Assembly (NCBI GenBank): GCA_946480545.1
Contig: CAMLKY010000099.1
Span: 1-7,103, forward strand
Origin: an uncultured Acidobacteriota bacterium
Lineage (GTDB): Bacteria; Acidobacteriota; Blastocatellia; Pyrinomonadales; Pyrinomonadaceae
Reading direction: 5' to 3'
Length of the DNA: 7,103 bases
Part shown: positions 1-5,062 of the stretch, piece after piece
Numbering within the stretch: position 1 is the stretch's first letter
Layout: every line of letters starts with the position of its first letter
Position numbers and translations under genes: made by a program
The notes under the pieces: model-generated
The model's database searches: none
What the model was told of the DNA's origin: nothing
The model's input: only the letters and a program-made list of their open reading frames with translations

Positions 1-1459
1 GATAAATGCACAAGCCAAAGAACACCGCGGCAAAAGCTACACGTAGAGGAGTTAGTTTCTTTACCGGGGAGTCGTGCTTGAATTTGAAAAGGCCGAGGAT
101 GTAAGCGACGATGGCGATTCCAATGATGACCCAGATTATCAGCACAAGCTCGCGCGTAAAGATCTTGCCGTAGTTGAGCACCCCGGTTTCATTGAAACCA
201 GCACCCCATACGAGATCGACGTTCGAGAGAAACTTCATCGCGGCAGCGATCTCGAGAAAACCCATCACGACCTTCACCGAGTTCAGCCAGCCGCCGGAAC
301 GCGGCAGCGAATGCAGAAGACGAGGCGCGACGGCGAGAACAAAGAACGGCAGCGCAAACACCACCGAAAACGCCAGCATGCCGACGAGCGGCATCTTCCA
401 ATCTCCCTGTGCGGTCGACACGAGCAGGCTGCCGATAAAAGGCGACGTGCAGGTGAAAGACGTCAGGGTGAAAGTGAGCCCCATCAAGAGCGCACCTACA
501 TACGCACTTCCCTTTCCTTCTTCGCTCCGTGTGAGCGAATCGAGCTTCGTCAGCACGCCCGACGGTATCGAGATCTCGTAGAACCCAAAAAGATTGAATG
601 CGAAGAACAGGAACAGTGCACCGATAAACAGGTTCACCCACGGATTCGCGGCGAAAAGATTTATCCCCGCCGCCCCGAACACGACCGCGAGCAGCATCCC
701 GAGAGCTGAAAACGTGGCGATTATGCCGACCGAATACACGAACGCTAATTTGATCGTGCGGCCATGATTCCCGTCCGAATGTTTCATGAAGTATGAAACC
801 GTGATCGGGATCATCGGAAACACGCACGGCGTCAGAAGCGAGATCGCTCCGAAGGTGACCGCGAGCCAGAGAAATGACCATAGGTCGGTCGGTTGTTGGT
901 TGTTCGTTGTTCGTAATTCGTTGGTCCCGGCGGGAGGTTGTGCCGCAGTGGTGGAGGCCGGCTTCTTGACATCCTCTTCGCCGGCAAATGAGACGCGTTT
1001 TGTTCGAGGCGGCAGACAGAAGGTGTCGTTACATAGTTGAAAGCGCACGTCGACCCTCAACTCATTAAGCGTCGTGTCGGCGGTCGACCGCAGTGTGAGA
1101 TCGAATGTGGCCCGGTCTTCAAAGAATCTTGTCTCGAGTGGCGTGCCATCGACGATGAAGTTCGGGTCAGGTTTGATCGTCGCCTTGGGCGACCGGACGT
1201 CTGCGTTCAACACGAACGGACTCCCGTCCGCGATCTTGATGGTAGTTGGGATCGGCCCGCCGGGCGGCTGGCTAAGATCGTAGAGGTGCCAATCCGGCTC
1301 GATCTCGACTTTCAAAGCCACTACGACCTGATCGCCGTTAACGATCTTCGCCGCCGGACTTGCATCCGACTGCAGGCTCCATTTGGTCGGGTCCTGAGCC
1401 GAAGAAGCCGAACACAATACAAAAAGCAGTAAAACTGTAGTGGCAAGGGTGTAACGCAT
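1..1459 (-). CDS. dsbD: DsbD-type thiol:disulfide interchange protein (partial, C-terminus outside window)
   Basis: Uninterrupted minus-strand frame of 486 codons from ATG at 1459 that leaves the window at its left edge. Seen: a signal peptide (residues 1-21, hydrophobic LATTVLLLFVL, cleavage likely after SSA); a periplasmic immunoglobulin-like DsbD-alpha domain (about 25-160) with the Cys pair C143-NDTF-C148 followed by LPP, as in DsbD; a polar linker (165-192); then several membrane helices carrying the two family cysteines, C212 in LLTPCVFPMIP and C337 in LTSFTCTSPF. The family moves electrons from cytoplasmic thioredoxin across the inner membrane to periplasmic thiol proteins. A C-terminal thioredoxin domain is expected beyond the edge but cannot be seen. 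The start is chosen because an in-frame TGA lies just upstream and the signal peptide begins there; no clear Shine-Dalgarno is present. The linker (residues 180-189) is encoded by a heptamer array. Confidence 0.9.
   Translation of the reverse strand, partial: MRYTLATTVLLLFVLCSASSAQDPTKWSLQSDASPAAKIVNGDQVVVALKVEIEPDWHLYDLSQPPGGPIPTTIKIADGSPFVLNADVRSPKATIKPDPNFIVDGTPLETRFFEDRATFDLTLRSTADTTLNELRVDVRFQLCNDTFCLPPRTKRVSFAGEEDVKKPASTTAAQPPAGTNELRTTNNQQPTDLWSFLWLAVTFGAISLLTPCVFPMIPITVSYFMKHSDGNHGRTIKLAFVYSVGIIATFSALGMLLAVVFGAAGINLFAANPWVNLFIGALFLFFAFNLFGFYEISIPSGVLTKLDSLTRSEEGKGSAYVGALLMGLTFTLTSFTCTSPFIGSLLVSTAQGDWKMPLVGMLAFSVVFALPFFVLAVAPRLLHSLPRSGGWLNSVKVVMGFLEIAAAMKFLSNVDLVWGAGFNETGVLNYGKIFTRELVLIIWVIIGIAIVAYILGLFKFKHDSPVKKLTPLRVAFAAVFFGLCIY
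895..922. repeat. Heptamer array (NTTCGTN type) inside dsbD linker
   Basis: Four consecutive 7-mers on the plus strand: GTTGGTT, GTTCGTT, GTTCGTA, ATTCGTT. They are translated on the minus strand as the Asn/Thr/Gln-rich linker (residues 180-189) between the periplasmic domain and the first membrane helix. The array is 28 bp, not a multiple of three, so its arrival required a frame-compensating flank or boundary. Confidence 0.6.
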
Positions 1460-1503
1460 TGCTGAAACCAATCTATCATACGCAGATCAGGCGATATAGG
1501 TTG

Positions 1504-1554
1504 CCTGCTCTGCGGCGCACATACCATTAGCAGGTCCGGAAGGCCCGCTTGCGG
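1504..1554. repeat. GC-rich stretch with small inverted repeats (possible REP-like element)
   Basis: The sequence between the dsbD start and the large palindrome has CCTGCT (1504-1509) matched by AGCAGG (1529-1534), the 6-bp palindrome TCCGGA (1535-1540), and CCGC-TT-GCGG (1545-1554). It holds no convincing ORF. It resembles small repetitive palindromic elements, but no second copy is in the window, so this is weak. Confidence 0.3.
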
Positions 1555-1600
1555 CGGTCATGCACCGTAGACTAAATACTCCGGGGCAATGATTCTCCTT

Positions 1601-1675
1601 CGTGTGTCTTTGGGTGATCTAGTGGTTCCAGTTTTTAAGGAAGGCTGGTACCACTAGATCACACGAAGACACACG
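1601..1675. repeat. 75-bp imperfect palindrome (31-bp arms, 13-nt loop)
   Basis: The left arm 1601-1631 and the reverse complement of the right arm 1645-1675 agree at 28 of 31 positions, around a 13-nt spacer (1632-1644). The arms start with CGTGTGTCTT and contain GATCTAGTGGT. It lies between two divergently transcribed genes, so it cannot be the terminator of either one. A small non-autonomous palindromic or REP-type element is the likely explanation; a cruciform or regulatory role is possible but unsupported. Confidence 0.75.
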
Positions 1676-1810
1676 AAAAGAACATGAACGAAGAAGCTGG
1701 GCACATTGCTCCGAGTATCAACTCACTATCTACGAGTAGTCCAAAGCGGCTCGTCTGAACCTGCGAATGTTGATAGCTACCGGCGTAAATCGAACGGCGC
1801 AGCTTATCTT

Positions 1811-1840
1811 TTGTACATTCAAAGTACGGTCGCATATAAT
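1811..1840 (+). promoter_or_regulatory. Putative sigma70-type promoter for the pdh operon
   Basis: TTGTAC (1811-1816), an 18-nt spacer and a perfect TATAAT (1835-1840) lie 52 bp before the pdhA start. The -35 box matches the TTGACA consensus at only three positions, so the call rests on the -10 box and the placement. Transcription would begin near 1847 and give a leader of about 45 nt. Confidence 0.55.
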
Positions 1841-1880
1841 CGGTTTTTACGGACGTATTTAAGATTTCGTCTGTAGATAC

Positions 1881-1895
1881 GGAGGATTTGATTTG
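1881..1895 (+). promoter_or_regulatory. Shine-Dalgarno that fixes the TTG start of pdhA
   Basis: GGAGG at 1881-1885 is followed by a 7-nt spacer and TTG at 1893-1895. No in-frame ATG occurs until about codon 65, inside the conserved domain, so TTG is the only start that fits both the ribosome binding site and the family. Confidence 0.75.
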
Positions 1896-3014
1896 GCAAA
1901 AACAGCTACGAGCCAAAAGGAAACGCGTACGAAGGCTAAGTCGGGTGACACCGGGAAGGTTGAGACGGCCAGGAATGGGAATGTCGATTTTGCTATCGTC
2001 GAACTCGCCCATCAGGAGTACCTGAAGCGAAGGAAGTCGCAGCTCGAATCCATAAAGAAGACCGACAAAAAGCGGCTCCGAGAGATGCTCTACCAGATGG
2101 TGCTTGGGCGAAGGTTCGAGGAGAAGTGTGCCGAGGTCTACCGAATGGGTAAGATCGGCGGATTCTGTCACTTGTACATCGGCCAGGAAGCGATCGCTGT
2201 CGGATCGATGATGGCTCTCGAGCCGACCGATATGGTGATCACCTCGTATCGCGATCACGTCCAGGCCATGGTGAAAGGGCTATCGCCTGAATCGGTTATG
2301 GCCGAGCTTTATGGTAAAGAAGGCGGTTGCGTAAAGGGCAAGGGCGGCTCGATGCATATGTTCTCGGCCGAGCATGAGTTCTACGGCGGGCACGGCATCG
2401 TCGGCGGCCAGATCGGCGTCGGGACCGGAATGGCATACGCAGCGAAGTATAAAAAGACCGGCCAGGTCGTGCTCTGTTTCTTCGGCGAGGCGGCCGTAAA
2501 CCAGGGGATCTTTCACGAGTCGCTAAACATGGCCCAGCTCTGGAAGCTGCCGATCGTTTACATCTGCGAGAACAACCAGTACGGGATGGGCACTTCGCAA
2601 GAGCGGGCAATGAGCACCCGCAACATCGCGAAAAAGGCTGAGGCGTTCGAGATGGCGAACGAGTTTGTCGATGGAATGGACGTCATGGCCGTCCGCGATG
2701 CGACGATCCGTGCGATCGAACGTGCGAGAAAGAACGGCGAACCAACGTTACTCGAAGTACGAGCGTATAGATTCATGGGTCACTCGATGTCGGATCCGGG
2801 AAACTATCGAACGCGAGAGGAGATCGCGAAGTATCAGGAGCGCGACCCGATAATCCTATTCAAGGACAGCCTGAACGAAGCCGGCGTTCTGACGGAAAAG
2901 GATTTCGAAGACATCGAGAAGGAAGCGATGGAAGCGACCGAGCGCGCGTTGAAGTTCGCCGACGAGAGTCCGTTACCGGACGAGAGCGAATTATTCACTG
3001 ACGTGTTTGCATAG
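1893..3014 (+). CDS. pdhA: Pyruvate dehydrogenase E1 component, alpha subunit
   Basis: 373 residues, TTG start. With PdhB it forms the cytoplasmic E1 heterotetramer that decarboxylates pyruvate with thiamine diphosphate and acetylates the lipoyl group of E2. Seen: a Lys-rich hydrophilic N-terminal extension (about 1-55); the conserved core from REMLYQMVLGRRFEEK (63-78); HLYIGQEA (93-100); TSYRDH (117-122); GKGGSMHMF (149-157); the diphosphate/metal motif at 198-228 ending in CENN; and the active-site loop YRFMGHSMSDPGNYRTREE (292-310) with His297. The metal motif reads GEAAVNQG instead of the usual GDGA-N-G: Glu199 replaces the Mg-binding Asp and Ala200 replaces Gly. The rest looks intact, and its length is slightly above the family norm because of the N-terminal extension. 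It is first in the pdh operon, and heptamer repeats begin immediately after its stop. Confidence 0.95.
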   Translation: MAKTATSQKETRTKAKSGDTGKVETARNGNVDFAIVELAHQEYLKRRKSQLESIKKTDKKRLREMLYQMVLGRRFEEKCAEVYRMGKIGGFCHLYIGQEAIAVGSMMALEPTDMVITSYRDHVQAMVKGLSPESVMAELYGKEGGCVKGKGGSMHMFSAEHEFYGGHGIVGGQIGVGTGMAYAAKYKKTGQVVLCFFGEAAVNQGIFHESLNMAQLWKLPIVYICENNQYGMGTSQERAMSTRNIAKKAEAFEMANEFVDGMDVMAVRDATIRAIERARKNGEPTLLEVRAYRFMGHSMSDPGNYRTREEIAKYQERDPIILFKDSLNEAGVLTEKDFEDIEKEAMEATERALKFADESPLPDESELFTDVFA

Positions 3015-3016
3015 GT

Positions 3017-3083
3017 CAGTGGTCGGAATCGCCAGTGGTCAGTGGCCAGTGGCGGGCAGGGGTGGCCAGTGGTCGGTGGCCAG
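3017..3083. repeat. Left heptamer array (CAGTGGY) flanking the four-helix-bundle gene
   Basis: Begins 2 bp after the pdhA stop. CAGTGGT/CAGTGGC units lie at 3017-3023, 3033-3039, 3040-3046, 3047-3053 and 3067-3073, with a variant CGGTGGC at 3074-3080 and degenerate sequence between. The segment 3031-3052 is the perfect reverse complement of 3515-3536 in the right array, giving a 22-bp inverted repeat around the gene. Confidence 0.85.
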
Positions 3084-3109
3084 CAATTGACAATACGAGG
3101 TAAGCGAAG

Positions 3110-3493
3110 ATGGGTCTCCTACACTATCGACAGCTCATTGCCTGGCAGAAATCTATGAAGCTGGTCGCCAGCGTTTATTTGCTGTCTGAGCAGTTTCCAA
3201 AAGACGAGCGTTTCGGTCTGACTAGTCAAGTTCGTCGTGCCGCGATTTCTGTGCCTTCGAATATCGCGGAAGGGCAAGGTCGAGAGTCCACACGGGAATT
3301 CATAAGGCACCTCTCCATCGCCTATGGCTCTTTGATGGAGGTTGAGACGCAGATTCTGATTGCAAAGGATCTCGGCTACGTGGAGTCGGAACGGGTGTTA
3401 GATTTATTACGTGAATCCGACGAAATCGGTCGAGTGGTGAATGGCTTGGTGAAATCGTTGAGGAGAAAGCTGGACACAAACACTGGCCGCTGA
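3110..3493 (+). CDS. Four-helix-bundle protein (23S rRNA intervening-sequence protein / Avd-like family)
   Basis: 127 residues, close to the usual family length of about 115-130. Seen: N-terminal YRQLIAWQKSMKLV, then the family hallmark FPKDERFGLTSQVRRAA (29-45) and SVPSNIAEGQGRES (47-60), followed by FIRHLSIAYGSLMEVETQI. The pattern fits four amphipathic helices. GAGG at 3097-3100 lies 9 nt before the ATG. Relatives are encoded in the intervening sequences of some bacterial 23S rRNAs (Leptospira, Coxiella), and the same fold is used by Avd, the accessory protein of diversity-generating retroelements, where it binds nucleic acid and the reverse transcriptase. No reverse transcriptase is visible here. 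The gene sits between pdhA and pdhB, enclosed by inverted heptamer arrays, and its last codons run into the right array. It has no evident role in pyruvate metabolism, and its molecular function is unknown. Confidence 0.9.
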   Translation: MGLLHYRQLIAWQKSMKLVASVYLLSEQFPKDERFGLTSQVRRAAISVPSNIAEGQGRESTREFIRHLSIAYGSLMEVETQILIAKDLGYVESERVLDLLRESDEIGRVVNGLVKSLRRKLDTNTGR

Positions 3494-3547
3494 CCACTGA
3501 CCACTGACCACTGACCACTGGCCACTGACCACTGGCCACTGGCCACT
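3493..3547. repeat. Right heptamer array (RCCACTG) flanking the four-helix-bundle gene
   Basis: Nearly perfect tandem array: ACCACTG four times (3493-3520), then GCCACTG, ACCACTG, GCCACTG and a final GCCACT (3542-3547). It starts in the last base of the TGA stop of the upstream gene and ends 6 bp before the pdhB ATG. It is the inverted counterpart of the left array and more regular than it. Confidence 0.9.
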
Positions 3548-3553
3548 AAAACT

Positions 3554-4537
3554 ATGGCAGTTCTAACAATTCGCGATGCACTGAATCAGGCGTTGCGTGA
3601 AGAAATCTTAAGAGACGAGAACGTCTTCATCATGGGCGAGGAAGTCGCCGAGTACGACGGTGCGTACAAGGTCACCCGCGGGCTTTGGAAAGAGTTCGGT
3701 GACAAGCGGGTCGTCGATACGCCGATCACCGAGCTCGGATTTGCGGCTGTCGGAGTCGGAGCCGCGATGGCGGGCCTCAGGCCGGTCATCGAATTCATGA
3801 CGTGGAATTTCTCTGTTCTCGCGTCGGACCAGATCATCAATCACGCGGCGGCGATGCGTTACATGTCGGGCGGTCAGTTCAAGGTGCCGATCGTCTTTCG
3901 CGGCCCCAACGGTTCGGCTTACCAGGTCTCATCGCAGCACTCGCACGCCCTCGAGGCGATGTATGCAAACTTCCCCGGACTGAAGGTCGTGATGCCATCG
4001 ACGGCCGCCGACGCGAAGGGCCTTTTGAAATCGGCGATCCGCGACGACAATCCGGTGATCTTCATGGAGCAGGAGCGGATGTACGGTCTGAAGGGCGAAG
4101 TTCCGGAGGACGAAGATTTCACGATCCCGCTCGGTGTCGCCGATGTGAAACGCGAAGGATCGGACTGCACGATCGTCGCGCGTTCGATGACGGTGCCACT
4201 TGCTTTGCAGGCTGCCGAGAAGATGCAGCAGGAGTTTGATGTCTCGGTCGAGGTGATCGACCCGCGAACGATAAAGCCGCTCGACATCGACACGATCGTT
4301 GCTTCAGTCAAGAAGACGAACCGTCTGGTGGTTGCAGAAGAGTCGCACGCTTTTGCTTCGGTCGGCGCCGAGATCTCGCACACGGTGATGGAGCATGCCT
4401 TCGATTACCTAGACGCACCGGTGAAAAGAATATCGACCGCCGAAGCACCGATGCCATACGCGAAGAACCTCGAAGCTTTGGCCTTGCCAGACGTGGATAA
4501 GATCATCGCAGCGGTGAAAGAGGTCTGTTATATCTAG
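3554..4537 (+). CDS. pdhB: Pyruvate dehydrogenase E1 component, beta subunit
   Basis: 327 residues, the standard length for the family. Seen: the N-terminal pyrimidine-binding domain with MGEEVAEYDGAYKVTRGL (27-44; Glu29 in the conserved GEEV), VDTPITELGF (54-63), MTWNFSVLASDQIINHAA (82-99), GPNGSAYQVSSQHSHALEAM (117-136) with the conserved HSH pair (His129, His131), and the C-terminal transketolase-type domain with VIDPRTIKPLD and VVAEESHAFASVGAEI. It completes the thiamine-diphosphate site with PdhA and docks onto the E2 subunit-binding domain. No Shine-Dalgarno is visible: the upstream space is filled by the heptamer array up to 6 bp from the ATG. Translation may therefore depend on coupling to the preceding gene or on another initiation mode. 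The next gene starts 4 bp after its stop. Confidence 0.96.
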   Translation: MAVLTIRDALNQALREEILRDENVFIMGEEVAEYDGAYKVTRGLWKEFGDKRVVDTPITELGFAAVGVGAAMAGLRPVIEFMTWNFSVLASDQIINHAAAMRYMSGGQFKVPIVFRGPNGSAYQVSSQHSHALEAMYANFPGLKVVMPSTAADAKGLLKSAIRDDNPVIFMEQERMYGLKGEVPEDEDFTIPLGVADVKREGSDCTIVARSMTVPLALQAAEKMQQEFDVSVEVIDPRTIKPLDIDTIVASVKKTNRLVVAEESHAFASVGAEISHTVMEHAFDYLDAPVKRISTAEAPMPYAKNLEALALPDVDKIIAAVKEVCYI

Positions 4538-4541
4538 CTCG

Positions 4542-4943
4542 ATGGACAAGAAAGCCGCTATCCGCGAATACAAGCTCTCGCACCGTCCGATGGGTGTGTT
4601 CCAGATCCTGAACAAGGTAAACGGCAAAGTATTTGTCGATTCGAGTACGAATGTCCCGGGAAAGATCAATCGGCATAAGTTTGCCTTGAACCATGGGAGT
4701 CACGTAAGTCAGTCTCTTCAGGTTGAATGGAGAGAATTTGGTGAGGAAGCTTTCGAGTTCGAGGTACTTGAAGACGTGCCACCCCGGGACGATCCGAATT
4801 ACGATTACAAAGCCGATCTCGAGTTTCTTGAGGAGCTCTGGCTTGCGAAGCTGGGACCATACGGCGAGAAAGGCTACAACGAAAAGAAGAAAACCCGGGA
4901 AGAACGCCTGCGAATGATCGCAAGTCAGAACCGGGAGCCGTAG
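4542..4943 (+). CDS. GIY-YIG nuclease-like small protein
   Basis: 133 residues. Seen: PMGVFQILNKVNGKVFVDSS (16-35), then NRHKFALNHGSH and LQVEWREFGEEAFEFEVLE, ending with ELWLAKLGPYGEKGYNEKKK. This matches the layout of a widespread group of small, uncharacterised GIY-YIG-domain proteins. The signature is degenerate: GIY is GVF, and the YIG part reads FVD, with Asp where Gly is usual. The Arg of NRH and the downstream Glu residues expected of the active site are present. Catalysis is therefore uncertain. It starts 4 bp after the pdhB stop with only a distant AAAGAGG (4517-4523), which suggests translational coupling. The C-terminal codons (SQNREP and the stop) lie inside the first copy of a direct repeat, so the natural C-terminus may have been altered. 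No link to pyruvate dehydrogenase is known. Confidence 0.75.
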   Translation: MDKKAAIREYKLSHRPMGVFQILNKVNGKVFVDSSTNVPGKINRHKFALNHGSHVSQSLQVEWREFGEEAFEFEVLEDVPPRDDPNYDYKADLEFLEELWLAKLGPYGEKGYNEKKKTREERLRMIASQNREP

Positions 4944-4973
4944 CGAGTCTGTCAGAACCGAGAGCCGTAGCGA
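4924..4973. repeat. 23-bp direct repeat, two copies, period 27
   Basis: Copies at 4924-4946 and 4951-4973 differ at one base (CCGGGAG against CCGAGAG) and share GTCAGAACCG and AGCCGTAGCGA. The first copy contains the stop codon of the GIY-YIG-like gene. It looks like a dispersed intergenic repeat. Two copies with a 4-bp gap do not make a CRISPR. Confidence 0.75.
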
Positions 4974-5008
4974 CCGGGGCTTCAGGTGCTGTAAAGAAAC
5001 CACCCCGT

Positions 5009-5047
5009 CAGCCGAAGCGGCTGCCGCCCCTCCTTCGGAAGGAGGGG
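5009..5047 (+). repeat. Twin hairpin element overlapping the pdhC ribosome binding site
   Basis: Hairpin 1: CAGCCG (5009-5014), loop AAG, CGGCTG (5018-5023). Hairpin 2: CCCCTCCTT (5027-5035), loop CGG, AAGGAGGGG (5039-5047), a perfect 9-bp stem. The right arm of hairpin 2 contains AAGGAGG, the only Shine-Dalgarno-like sequence before the pdhC ATG at 5063. It could act as a translation-lowering structure or an attenuator. With no U-tract after it, an intrinsic terminator is unlikely, and a dispersed palindromic element is the simplest reading. Confidence 0.7.
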
Positions 5048-5062
5048 AGCCAAAACGAACTT

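Noticed and set aside
74..709. 211-codon plus-strand open frame
   Set aside because: Composition is highly charged and unlike a folded protein; it is antisense to the dsbD membrane domain.
189..881. 230-codon minus-strand open frame overlapping dsbD
   Set aside because: It is an out-of-frame shadow rich in Arg/His/Asp with no recognisable domain; the adjacent frame encodes a clear DsbD with signal peptide, cysteine motifs and membrane helices.
1475..1480. TATGAT on the minus strand as a -10 box for dsbD
   Set aside because: No matching -35 at 16-18 bp, and transcription would begin almost at the start codon; too weak to annotate.
1659..2258. 199-codon minus-strand open frame over the pdhA start region
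   Set aside because: It overlaps the pdhA 5' end and part of the palindrome, shows no domain, and runs against the conserved pdhA frame.
3087..3092. TTGACA resembling a -35 box before the four-helix-bundle gene
   Set aside because: No -10 sequence at a suitable distance; the position 17 bp downstream is already inside the gene.
3493..3547. Possible CRISPR array
   Set aside because: The repeats are 7 bp, directly tandem and without spacers; no cas gene is present.
3007..3558. Target-site duplication around the four-helix-bundle unit
   Set aside because: CATAG on the left and CTATG on the right are inverted, not direct, and consist of the pdhA stop and pdhB start context; no convincing direct duplication was found.
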